The notes under the pieces were generated by a model, which ran no database searches, was not told where the DNA came from, and saw only the letters and a list, made by a program, of their open reading frames with translations. Below are positions 57,102 through 64,000 of a stretch of 64,000 nt of DNA, piece by piece. The position numbers were made by a program, and so were the translations under genes. Positions within the stretch are counted from its first letter, which is position 1, and every line of letters begins with the position of its first letter. Origin of the DNA: Microgenomates group bacterium GW2011_GWC1_46_15 (GTDB taxonomy: Bacteria; Patescibacteria; Microgenomatia; UBA1400; UBA12028); contig LCLX01000001.1 in the NCBI GenBank assembly GCA_001002285.1, positions 62,001 through 126,000 on the forward strand, read 5' to 3'.

Positions 57102-57450
57102 TATGCAAACGCAGGAAAAGAACTCCGGGGGTTTTACCGCGGGAATCGTTCTTGGTGCGTTAACCGGCATGGTCGGGATGTTTTTGTTCGGCACAAAAAA
57201 AGGCGAGAAAACATTGCATAAGCTAAAACAAAAATGGGAAACGATCAAGCCTACAATTGAAGCAGAACTTGAACAAGAGGGCCACATACTCGAGAAATCG
57301 AAGAAGCCGTTTTTCCAAGCCGTTGGCGAGATTGTTGATTATGTCGCGGACTCTCTGGAAAGTGGAGAGAAAAAATCAAAGCCTTTCATGATCGGTGGGA
57401 CAAGGCAGCAGTCTCAGCAGGTGAAAAAGCGGTATTTCAAGAAAGCATAA
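57091..57450 (+). CDS. YtxH-like membrane protein
   Basis: The 119-residue protein has a short membrane helix rich in Gly (FTAGIVLGALTGMVGMFLFG, about 15-35), then KKGEKTLHKLKQKWE and a charged helical region, the pattern of YtxH-type gas-vesicle-like stress proteins. AGGAG lies 5 nt before the ATG. It is translationally linked to the preceding small membrane gene. Confidence 0.75.
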   Translation: MKNDMQTQEKNSGGFTAGIVLGALTGMVGMFLFGTKKGEKTLHKLKQKWETIKPTIEAELEQEGHILEKSKKPFFQAVGEIVDYVADSLESGEKKSKPFMIGGTRQQSQQVKKRYFKKA

Positions 57451-57461
57451 CTTTCCTCTGG

Positions 57462-57467
57462 TATAAT
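57462..57467 (+). promoter_or_regulatory. -10 element (TATAAT) of alaS
   Basis: Consensus TATAAT ends 7 nt before the alaS ATG; no ribosome site, so leaderless. Confidence 0.65.
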
Positions 57468-57474
57468 CTTCTGT

Positions 57475-59406
57475 ATGACTCCCAACGACCTTCGCACACA
57501 GTACATTGCATTTTTCTTTGTTCGCGGGCACGCAGAACTCCCTTCAGCCCCGCTTGTTCCGGAAAACGATCCCACCACGCTGTTTACAGGTTTTGGTATG
57601 CAGCCGCTCGTTCCATATCTTTTGGGTCAGCCCCATCCTGAAGGGAAACGCTTAGTAAACTCGCAAAAAAGTTTCCGGTCGGGGGATATTGAGGAAGTTG
57701 GGGACAATCGGCACACCACATTTTTTGAGATGCTTGGAAATTGGTCGCTCGGCGACTACTTTAAAAAAGAGCAACTCCAATGGTGTTTTGAGTTTTTAAC
57801 GCAAACGCTTGAACTCGACCCAAAGAAATTATTTGTAACGGTATTCCGTGGAAACGATGCAGTTCCACGCGATACCGAGTCGGTGAAGATTTGGAAAACG
57901 CTTTTTTCCGATGTTGGTATGCAGGCGCAGGATGTTGATTTTTCTGAGCGCGACGGGATGCAAAACGGCCGCATTTTTTACTACGATGAAAAGAAAAACT
58001 GGTGGTCGCGGTCGGGCGTTCCCTCTGCAATGCCTACGGGTGAGCCTGGTGGACCGGATAGCGAAGTGTTCTATGATTTTGGTGCAGAACTGGGTTTGCA
58101 TGAGTCCTCGCCATACAAAAATCAGCCATGCCACGTAAACTGCGACTGCGGCCGGTTTTTGGAAATCGGCAACAGCGTGTTTATGCAGTATCAAAAACAA
58201 GCCGATGGTTCGTTTACTGAACTTCCACAAAAAAATGTTGATTTTGGCGGTGGCTTGGAAAGAATTTTAGCTGCAGTACATGATGAACCAGATATATTCA
58301 AAACAGAATTTTTTAGTGATTTAAGAAATAAATTACTCGACGGAATAAATAAAGTAATAATAGATCAGACCAATCCAGAGTATACAAAATTGACTAATAC
58401 AAGGGAATCTAGAGTAAGAATATTTTTAGACCACTCAAGGGCTGTAATATTTCTTATGGGTGAGGGCATAAAACCAGGGAAAAACGAAAGAGAATATGTG
58501 GTGCGTAGATTAATTAGAAGAGCTGATGATCAGTTATCTATCCTTAAATTAGACCACGAATTGTACTGGAAGGAGGCAATTTCTCATTATAAAAAAGTTT
58601 ACAAAAATGTTTATAGTGCCTCATGGGATCAAGAAAATATTCTAGGCATCATAATCAATGAATTAAGAATATATGGTACTGTTTTTAAAAATGTTGAGAA
58701 AATAAAAATAGAATTAATAAAATTAAAAGAAAAATTTTCACCAATTTCCCTTGCTTCAACATACGCTGGTCCAGTTTTATTTCATTATCAAAGTACGTAT
58801 GGAATACCTAGTACAGCAACTCTCCCATTAATAGAAGAAGTTGGTTTATTACCAAAATATGCTTTTACAAGTTTTAATAAAGAAAAAGCGTACCATCAGG
58901 AAAAATCACGCACGGCATCCAAGGGTATGTTTAAAGGGGGACTTGCGGATCACTCAGAAAACGTAACGAAGTACCACACTGCAACGCACCTTCTGCACGC
59001 CGCGCTGCGCAAAGTACTCGGTGAACACGTTTCTCAGCAGGGCTCAAACATTACGGGTGAACGACTGCGGTTTGATTTTTCGCATCCCACAGCGCTCACA
59101 GAAGAACAAAAAAAGAAAGTTGAAGATATGATCAATGAAAAAATCAAAGAAGATCTTCCCGTAACGCAAGAAATGGTGTCCAAAGACGAGGCGCTCAAGC
59201 AGGGGGCGATGGCATTTTTCAAAGAAAAATACGCCGATACCGTTTCCATGTATACGATCGGCAAAGATCTTAAAAAAGGCTGGTTTTCTAAAGAGTTGTG
59301 CGGCGGCCCGCACGTTGCGCATACCGGTGAAATTGGCCCAATAAAAATCACAAAAGAGGAATCAGTTGGCTCAGGGATTCGGAGAATCTATGTGCAGTTT
59401 GCCTAA
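57475..59406 (+). CDS. alaS: alanyl-tRNA synthetase, short form with mosaic composition
   Basis: It charges tRNA-Ala and clears Ser/Gly-mischarged tRNA. The 643 residues include the class II core (FFVRGHAELPSAPLVPENDP, FFEMLGNWSLGDYFKKEQ), the tRNA-recognition helical domain (SRAVIFLMGEGIKPGKN), and the editing domain zinc motif (HTATHLLHAALRKVLG, CGGPHVAHTGEIG). The C-terminal C-Ala domain is missing (usual length ~870). Codons ~267-472 are far more AT-rich than the rest: 7/60 G+C at 58681-58740 against 29/60 at 57961-58020. Confidence 0.95.
   Translation: MTPNDLRTQYIAFFFVRGHAELPSAPLVPENDPTTLFTGFGMQPLVPYLLGQPHPEGKRLVNSQKSFRSGDIEEVGDNRHTTFFEMLGNWSLGDYFKKEQLQWCFEFLTQTLELDPKKLFVTVFRGNDAVPRDTESVKIWKTLFSDVGMQAQDVDFSERDGMQNGRIFYYDEKKNWWSRSGVPSAMPTGEPGGPDSEVFYDFGAELGLHESSPYKNQPCHVNCDCGRFLEIGNSVFMQYQKQADGSFTELPQKNVDFGGGLERILAAVHDEPDIFKTEFFSDLRNKLLDGINKVIIDQTNPEYTKLTNTRESRVRIFLDHSRAVIFLMGEGIKPGKNEREYVVRRLIRRADDQLSILKLDHELYWKEAISHYKKVYKNVYSASWDQENILGIIINELRIYGTVFKNVEKIKIELIKLKEKFSPISLASTYAGPVLFHYQSTYGIPSTATLPLIEEVGLLPKYAFTSFNKEKAYHQEKSRTASKGMFKGGLADHSENVTKYHTATHLLHAALRKVLGEHVSQQGSNITGERLRFDFSHPTALTEEQKKKVEDMINEKIKEDLPVTQEMVSKDEALKQGAMAFFKEKYADTVSMYTIGKDLKKGWFSKELCGGPHVAHTGEIGPIKITKEESVGSGIRRIYVQFA
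58270..58890 (+). other. AT-rich segment inside alaS, possible recombined block
   Basis: Within an uninterrupted frame the base composition drops sharply near 58270 and recovers near 58890. Arginine codons change to AGA/AGG and Lys/Ile/Asn rise. The block covers the tRNA-binding helical domain and the linker before editing. It still aligns by motif with AlaRS, so it looks like a domain swap from a divergent donor or a fast-changing region, not an insertion. Confidence 0.7.
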
Positions 59407-59421
59407 GCTCCTCTTTCTTGA

Positions 59422-59427
59422 TTAAAT
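59422..59427 (+). promoter_or_regulatory. -10 element (TTAAAT), leaderless start at 59434
   Basis: TTAAAT ends 6 nt before the ATG, just downstream of alaS, with no Shine-Dalgarno. Confidence 0.5.
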
Positions 59428-59433
59428 AGGGGT

Positions 59434-61773
59434 ATGGGTCTGCCACATCTTTTTCCTGGTGCGAAAAAAACCACAGATCAGCGGGTGTTTCTTTCCCTGG
59501 ATATTGGAGAAGAAACGATCACTGCTGGGTTGTGGAAGATTGAGAATAATACCATTGAGTTCCTCAAGACAAGTAGTCCAATTGAGTGGAAAGATACGTC
59601 TCCCACAGATGCCGCCGAGGCTGCGGACGTTGCGCTTGGAGAACTTGGCCAAGACGCCGACAACGTGCACGATATTGTGTTTGGACTTCAGGAATCTTGG
59701 GTGCGGGGGCAGACTATCGTTGTTGACCGCAAACCCGTTCTCAAACTTCTCAAAGAACAACTTGAGCTTCACCCCTTAGGATTTGTTGTAACAACAGAAG
59801 CGTTGCTCCATTATCTGCAAGCTGAAGAAGGCGGACCGATCAGCTCGATTCTTCTGCAGTACACAAGTGAGCACATCATTGTTACGCTCGTGAAAGCGGG
59901 CAAAGTGATTCGGACAGAACAGGTTGGTCGGAGTGGAAGTAGTGTTGCCGATGTTATCGAGGGATTAACGAGGTTTTCCGGTACCACATTACCATCGCGC
60001 ATGATTGTGTACAGCGTCCGCATGAAAGCGGAGGAGTTGGAGCGGGAAAAACAAACGTTGCTCACGCAGGAATGGCAAAAGGCTGTGAAGTTTCTCCATG
60101 TTCCAAAAATTGATGTGCTCCCCCCACATACGGTGATTCGGGCGGTGTGTGTTTATGGAGGGACAGAAGTCGCGGTGTCGCTTGGATATATTCAGCGCGG
60201 TGAAGCGGAGTCGCTTGTTCAATCGGGAGTTGCGGTGGGAAACGTGCACGAGGAAGAACCATTGCCTGCAAAGCGTGGGAAAAGAATGGTTGTTGAAGAA
60301 GTTGTGCCGGATGTCGTTGTACCTCCACAAAAATCACCAATAACAATGAGTTCCGCGGAAGAGTTTGGATTTCATGATGTTGGGAGCGCTACGGGTGTGG
60401 AACAAGAACAACCGCGGGAAGAAATAAAAATCCGCGGGTATGTAACAGAAGAAGATACTTCGAATGTTTCTGGTATGGAACAGGAACGCGTAGAATTGCA
60501 GCCTCTATCGCAAATACAAAAACGCGCGTTCACCCTCCCCTCATTGGGGGCAATGTTTAGTGCAGTGCGTCTGCCTAAAATATCTCTGCCAAAAATTTCT
60601 ATTCAACTACCGTCACTTTCCGGCGGCCAGACGGGACTAATGATTGGTATCGTACTCGTTGTTCTTCTCCTGGGAGTTGGCGGCGGCGCGTTCGCGCTTT
60701 CAAAAACAATGACGACAGCGTTCACCGTTGTGCTTAACACATCACCCATTTCAAAAGACATTGATATTACGTTGGATCCCACCGCAGCGCAGTCTAACCC
60801 CGAAGCAAATGTGGTAAAAGCGACAGTTATAGAAAAAGAAGTATCGGGCGCGATGGAAGGTGCGACAACGGGAACGAATATTGTTGGCGACAAGGCAAAA
60901 GGAAAAGTAACGATATATAACGCAACGGGGAGCGAGAAAAAGTTTCCTGCGGGAACAACAATTACTGCGGCCAACGGCTTTAAGTTTACGCTTGATGGAG
61001 AAGTGATCATTGCAAGTTCTTCCGGCTCTTCCGCGCTCAACTCTCAGTTGGGTCAGGCTGATGTAACAGTGACTGCCGCAAAAATCGGCGCAGACTCTAA
61101 TCTCCCAGCAAAAACGGAGTTTTCTGTAGCGAACTTTGACAAAAAAACGTATGTTGCGTCTAATGCCGATGCTTTTTCAGGTGGAACGAGCAGAGAAATT
61201 CAGGCGGTTTCAAAAGCAGACATAGACTCTCTTTCCAGCCTATTAACAGAAGATCTTAAGAAAAAAGCAAAAGACGCGCTCGTCCAGGGGGAAATTGGTG
61301 ACATACACATCATTCCGGCGGATGAGTTTGAAGTCAAAAGCCAGCAGTTTAGCGCAAAAGCGGGTGACGAAGCAAAACTGGTAAATGTTTCGATGACGCT
61401 TACGGCAAAAGGCGTGTCATATACCACCGCCGACCTCCTTCCGATCGCGCAACGGCAGCTTCAAGATCTCTTGCTCGATGGCGCAGTGTTACGACAGGAA
61501 AAAACGCAGTTAACTGTACAATCGCTCGAGCGTGACAAGGAAGCATATCAGCTGAAAGTTTCACTCGTGTCAGAAACAATTCCGGCGTTTGATAAATCTT
61601 CCGCGATCTCAAACATTATGGGTAGAACACTTTTGCAGAGCGTGAACATACTCAAAGACATGAAAGAGGTACAAGACGCGCGTGTTGTTGTTTTACCAGG
61701 CATCGCAAAAACTGTTTTTGGCGTGGTTCCAAAAGATACGAAACGCGTAACAATGCAGACAACGTTAGAGTAA
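59434..61773 (+). CDS. actin-like (PilM/FtsA-type) domain fused to an exported domain
   Basis: The 779-residue protein starts with an ASKHA-type fold: LSLDIGEETITAGLWKIE as phosphate 1 loop, then IVFGLQESWV and SSILLQYTSEHIIVTLVKAG. A Pro/Glu-rich cytosolic linker (about 280-390) leads to a membrane helix at about 403-427 (GIVLVVLLLGVGGGAFALS). Outside lies a region with DKAKGKVTIYNATGSEKKFP, AGTTITAANGFKF and a beta-rich C-terminus, the part often labelled baseplate-J-like in CPR. Function unknown; a pilus or secretion role is one guess. Confidence 0.78.
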   Translation: MGLPHLFPGAKKTTDQRVFLSLDIGEETITAGLWKIENNTIEFLKTSSPIEWKDTSPTDAAEAADVALGELGQDADNVHDIVFGLQESWVRGQTIVVDRKPVLKLLKEQLELHPLGFVVTTEALLHYLQAEEGGPISSILLQYTSEHIIVTLVKAGKVIRTEQVGRSGSSVADVIEGLTRFSGTTLPSRMIVYSVRMKAEELEREKQTLLTQEWQKAVKFLHVPKIDVLPPHTVIRAVCVYGGTEVAVSLGYIQRGEAESLVQSGVAVGNVHEEEPLPAKRGKRMVVEEVVPDVVVPPQKSPITMSSAEEFGFHDVGSATGVEQEQPREEIKIRGYVTEEDTSNVSGMEQERVELQPLSQIQKRAFTLPSLGAMFSAVRLPKISLPKISIQLPSLSGGQTGLMIGIVLVVLLLGVGGGAFALSKTMTTAFTVVLNTSPISKDIDITLDPTAAQSNPEANVVKATVIEKEVSGAMEGATTGTNIVGDKAKGKVTIYNATGSEKKFPAGTTITAANGFKFTLDGEVIIASSSGSSALNSQLGQADVTVTAAKIGADSNLPAKTEFSVANFDKKTYVASNADAFSGGTSREIQAVSKADIDSLSSLLTEDLKKKAKDALVQGEIGDIHIIPADEFEVKSQQFSAKAGDEAKLVNVSMTLTAKGVSYTTADLLPIAQRQLQDLLLDGAVLRQEKTQLTVQSLERDKEAYQLKVSLVSETIPAFDKSSAISNIMGRTLLQSVNILKDMKEVQDARVVVLPGIAKTVFGVVPKDTKRVTMQTTLE

Positions 61774-61780
61774 TGCGCGG

Positions 61781-61786
61781 TACAAT
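61781..61786 (+). promoter_or_regulatory. -10 element (TACAAT) of the sortase gene
   Basis: TACAAT ends 9 nt before the ATG at 61796, predicting a leader of 2-3 nt. Confidence 0.5.
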
Positions 61787-61795
61787 ACTATTCCT

Positions 61796-62623
61796 ATGCA
61801 AAAAATCGTGTACAAGAAAGCGAGTCGGGTTTCCGTACAGCGGAACAGTGTTCCTGCGCCGTACCATCAAACAAAAAGCCGGAGGTTTGTCCACATCATT
61901 CCCGCGGTTTTAGTAACACTGGGGAGTATGCTGATTGCAAACGTGTTGTGGCCGATTATTTCGTATCAACTCTTCGTTTCTCCATCACTGCAAAAACAAG
62001 CGCTTCTTTCGCCGGTTGCGGATACTTCATTTGATGAAACTGGTTCGTACATTCAACAGGTGTTGCCTGTCCGCGCATTGGGTGATGAAAGAATTCCGCG
62101 CGAGCCAAAAATTTTAACGGAAGAGTTGGACTACACAAACCTTTCACAATGGTTCCCAACGCAGGAAATTCCGGAAGTTCGGCCGGAAGAAGCAATCACG
62201 TATGAAATTGACATTCCCGCTCTGCGTATTCAGCAGGCAAAAGTGAAGGTAGGCGGGCTTGCTCTTGATAAAAACTTGATTCAATATCCTGGTACTGCTA
62301 ATCCTGGTGAACTGGGGTCGCCGGTGATTTTTGGACACTCCGTTTCGCCATTGTTTTATAATCCCTCGCTCAACAACCCACGGCGGTACGTTTCAATTTT
62401 TACAAAAATTATGGACTTAAAGAAGGGTGATACAATCACTGTCCGGTACGACGGTATTACGTATACCTACCGTGTAACGAACAAAATGGAAGTGAAACCT
62501 GAAGATACGTACATTCTTCAGCAAAGATATGATGTCCGGGAGCTGAAGCTTGTTACATGTACACCGCCGGGAACGGTACTGCGGCGCGGTATCGTGTTTG
62601 CCCAACTGGAAGACATACAATGA
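61796..62623 (+). CDS. sortase
   Basis: Sortases attach or crosslink surface proteins by transpeptidation. The 275-residue protein has a basic N-terminus, one membrane anchor (about 33-58), and a sortase barrel beginning YEIDIPALRIQQAKVKVGG. The catalytic His is in VIFGHSVSP, Cys in LVTCTPPGT and Arg in VLRRGIVFAQ. The class is uncertain; an insertion (YNPSLNNPRRYVSI) follows the His. It overlaps the ruvX start by ATGA. Confidence 0.92.
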   Translation: MQKIVYKKASRVSVQRNSVPAPYHQTKSRRFVHIIPAVLVTLGSMLIANVLWPIISYQLFVSPSLQKQALLSPVADTSFDETGSYIQQVLPVRALGDERIPREPKILTEELDYTNLSQWFPTQEIPEVRPEEAITYEIDIPALRIQQAKVKVGGLALDKNLIQYPGTANPGELGSPVIFGHSVSPLFYNPSLNNPRRYVSIFTKIMDLKKGDTITVRYDGITYTYRVTNKMEVKPEDTYILQQRYDVRELKLVTCTPPGTVLRRGIVFAQLEDIQ

Positions 62624-63000
62624 AACTTTTAGCGATTGATTATGGAACAAAACGTGTTGGTGTTGCGCTCAACCACGAGTGGCTCGCCGAACCGTTCGCG
62701 GTGTATGAGCGGTCTACCGCTTTGGATGAAGTTGTGAAGTTAGTGCGGTCAGAATGTATTGAGGCAGTGGTGATTGGTATTTCTGAGGGAAAAATGGCTG
62801 AAGATGCCCGACGTTTTACGCATGAGGTGTGTGCAAAGACCGGCGCCAAGTATATTGAAGTTGACGAAACGCTCACCAGCAGAGAAACGCATGAGAAACT
62901 TGCAAGTAGCGCAATGTCAAAACAAAAAAGACAAAAGCCGATTGATCACTACGCCGCTGCGGCAATCCTACAGGACTATCTCGACACGCATCAATCGTGA
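62620..63000 (+). CDS. ruvX: RuvX/YqgF-type Holliday junction resolvase
   Basis: The 126-residue RNase H-fold protein has LAIDYGTKRVGVALNHEWLA, VVIGISEGKMAED, VDETLTSRETHEKL and IDHYAAAAILQDYL, with acidic residues at the expected places. YqgF family members resolve junctions or process 16S rRNA ends. It starts on the sortase stop (ATGA); the frame extends upstream but the family start is at 62620. Confidence 0.95.
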   Translation: MKLLAIDYGTKRVGVALNHEWLAEPFAVYERSTALDEVVKLVRSECIEAVVIGISEGKMAEDARRFTHEVCAKTGAKYIEVDETLTSRETHEKLASSAMSKQKRQKPIDHYAAAAILQDYLDTHQS

Positions 63001-63004
63001 ATAT

Positions 63005-63418
63005 TTATTTCTTGAGTGCTAACGCACGGTCAAATGTTTTTTTTGCTGCTTCAAATCCCAAAAGTGATTTCACTTCGTGTTCATCGGCCCACTTCACGTC
63101 TTCCATTTCCCAATCGTGGTCGGCAATATTGCCGGACACGTACTCCATCACATAGTACTGGACGGTTTTAGAAATTTTTTCACCGTTGAATGTATAAAAA
63201 TATGATTCTTTTTCTTGAATTAGCGTGATGATGTTTGCGGTGATGCCGGTTTCTTCACGCACCTCACGGATTGCCGTTGTTTGAGCATCCTCCCCCGGGT
63301 CAATCAAGCCTTTTGGAAATGCCCATTTGTGATAGCCAGAGTGCTTTGCGATCAACCACAATGTTTTACCGCCTTGGGTTTTAAAGACGATTCCGCCAGC
63401 CGAATGTTCAGTTTTCAT
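63005..63418 (-). CDS. NUDIX hydrolase, Ap4A-hydrolase-like
   Basis: The 137-residue protein has a perfect NUDIX box (GLIDPGEDAQTTAIREVREE then TGI) and the N-terminal SAGGIVFKTQGGKTLWLI followed by HKWAFPKG, as in diadenosine-polyphosphate hydrolases. The substrate is not certain. On the minus strand AATAAT ends 6 nt before the ATG. It converges on ruvX with 4 nt between stops. Confidence 0.9.
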   Translation of the reverse strand: MKTEHSAGGIVFKTQGGKTLWLIAKHSGYHKWAFPKGLIDPGEDAQTTAIREVREETGITANIITLIQEKESYFYTFNGEKISKTVQYYVMEYVSGNIADHDWEMEDVKWADEHEVKSLLGFEAAKKTFDRALALKK

Positions 63419-63440
63419 AGATGTATTATTCTCTAGGTGA

Positions 63441-63503
63441 GATGATTTCTTTTTGAGGAACTCAGGGTATCGGGTTCCCTGGAGACGAAAAAAAGAAATG
63501 ATC
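63441..63503. repeat. palindromic repeat element, copy 2
   Basis: The outer stem ATTTCTTTTT (63445-63454) pairs with AAAAAGAAAT (63490-63499), and after one mismatch three more pairs extend to 63441/63503. The core GGAACTCAGGGTATCGGG then TTCCCTGGAGACG matches the copy at 39288-39341. It lies between the NUDIX gene start and tRNA-Arg. Confidence 0.8.
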
Positions 63504-63512
63504 GAACACCTG

Positions 63513-63584
63513 TGCTCCCAAGTGGAATCGAACCACTACCTCAAGGTTCGGAACCTTGTGGTCTATCCGTTAGCCTATGGGAGC
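63513..63584 (-). tRNA. tRNA-Arg (anticodon CCG)
   Basis: On the minus strand GCTCCCA (63584-63578) pairs with TGGGAGC (63520-63514), discriminator A at 63513. The anticodon stem-loop CAAGG-TTCCGAA-CCTTG reads CCG and the T arm is GTGG-TTCGATT-CCAC. CCA is not encoded. Confidence 0.95.
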
Positions 63585-63642
63585 GAACAGCCCAATTATA
63601 CCAGGCTTTCCTTTTTCCTATTCAGTCATATAATTCAAGCCT

Positions 63643-63993
63643 ATGTTTGAAAAAGACAGTATTGAGTACAAACGCGTGGTTTCTCCAGGACATATTCGTC
63701 TGAGTGCGGAGTTACATGGAAAAATTGTTGGATCTGTGATCATCTTCATTCTTGAAAAGATTGCATTGCTCGAAAAATTTCATGTTGATTCAGAAGTAAG
63801 AAAAAATGGAGTAGGGACGCATATGCTTGAAGAAGTTGAGGCACTTTGTGTGGAACAAGGCGCTTTTCAACTTTTGCGCATTGGTATGTTTTGTGACGCA
63901 GACTCAATTTTTGAATATATCGCTATTGTGCAATTTTTACGCAAACGCAAATACAAATATCGAGGTATTTGGTTGTCCAAGAAACTTCGCTAA
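63643..63993 (+). CDS. GNAT-family acetyltransferase, short
   Basis: The 116-residue protein has the GNAT acetyl-CoA loop FHVDSEVRKNGVGTHMLEEV (R-x-x-G-x-G/T type) preceded by a strand GKIVGSVIIFILEKIALLEK and followed by FLRKRKYKYRGIWLSKKL. It is shorter than usual (~150 aa), the N-terminal part being reduced. TATAAT ends 8 nt before the ATG. The substrate is unknown. Confidence 0.8.
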   Translation: MFEKDSIEYKRVVSPGHIRLSAELHGKIVGSVIIFILEKIALLEKFHVDSEVRKNGVGTHMLEEVEALCVEQGAFQLLRIGMFCDADSIFEYIAIVQFLRKRKYKYRGIWLSKKLR

Positions 63994-64000
63994 TAGGGTT

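Noticed and set aside
1..64000. Alternative genetic code (UGA read as glycine, as in Gracilibacteria/Absconditabacteria)
   Set aside because: UGA ends many complete proteins at conserved C-termini (e.g. sufB, ftsK, sortase) and no conserved Gly is encoded by UGA.
1..64000. CRISPR array, prophage or transposase
   Set aside because: No regularly spaced repeats, Cas, integrase, terminase or transposase motifs were seen; the only mobile element is the intein.

Overview
The window reads as chromosome of a small-genome bacterium of the Candidate Phyla Radiation (Patescibacteria), most like the Parcubacteria side. This placement is inferred from gene content and layout: compact genes with many 1-11 nt overlaps, reduced versions of normally larger proteins (SufD, HrcA, AlaRS, a lone PolI-type 5' exonuclease, a Lon without a protease domain), exported sortase and FemABX-like envelope proteins, and typical CPR anchored hypotheticals. 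UGA is an ordinary stop here (e.g. sufB, ftsK), so this is not a UGA-glycine lineage. No rRNA, CRISPR array, transposase or prophage was seen. Three tRNAs are present: Ser-GGA, Ser-GCT and Arg-CCG.

Layout. 0-7 kb: YqeY-like protein, a large anchored protein, Mn-type superoxide dismutase, a LacD-type aldolase, MutY, a DEDD exonuclease and a NUDIX hydrolase. 7-13.3 kb: Fe-S assembly genes sufC, sufB (carrying a LAGLIDADG intein), a truncated sufD, then a FemABX-like gene in reverse, then sufS and sufU. 13.4-17.3 kb: a TsaC-TsaE fusion overlapping tsaD (t6A tRNA modification), a YjjX-like NTPase and trpS. 17.7-25.7 kb: a RHH/PIN toxin-antitoxin pair, a CsaA-like tRNA-binding protein, ftsH, a K+ channel, a half-size DMT transporter, a 5'-3' exonuclease, a GT4 glycosyltransferase and an anchored GH39-like hydrolase. 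25.7-30.7 kb: heat-shock operon hrcA-grpE-dnaK under a TTGACA/TATTAT promoter with a half-degenerate CIRCE, a strong terminator, then dnaJ and radC. 31-35.3 kb: XRE regulator, tRNA-Ser, an AONS-family PLP enzyme, nadE, nadD, tRNA-Ser and a SET-domain protein. 35.5-40.4 kb: nusA (with a hairpin/T-run in its leader), infB, a Phd/RelE pair and a DHH-like protein. 40.5-46.4 kb: five same-strand genes of unknown function, rich in coiled coil; this is my best candidate for an undescribed system. 46.4-54 kb: rpsO, an AbiEii-type nucleotidyltransferase pair, pnp with an RGG tail, an ATPase-only Lon relative, a family-4 UDG lacking most cluster cysteines, and RNase J. 54-64 kb: ftsK, a RodZ-like gene, two small membrane genes, a mosaic alaS, an actin-like/exported fusion protein, sortase, ruvX, NUDIX, tRNA-Arg and GNAT.

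A recurring signal ties the window together. Many first genes of transcription units have a -10-like hexamer ending 6-9 nt before the ATG and no Shine-Dalgarno, which predicts leaderless or near-leaderless mRNAs. Genes inside operons carry good AGGAGG-type sites. The exceptions with true leaders (hrcA, dnaJ, nusA, rpsO, pnp) are those where leader or operator control is expected, and most of those leaders contain visible structure. Three loci have base composition or codon use unlike their neighbours: the SufB intein, the middle third of alaS, and the 40.5-46.4 kb cluster.

All family names come from motif recognition by eye. No database search was run.
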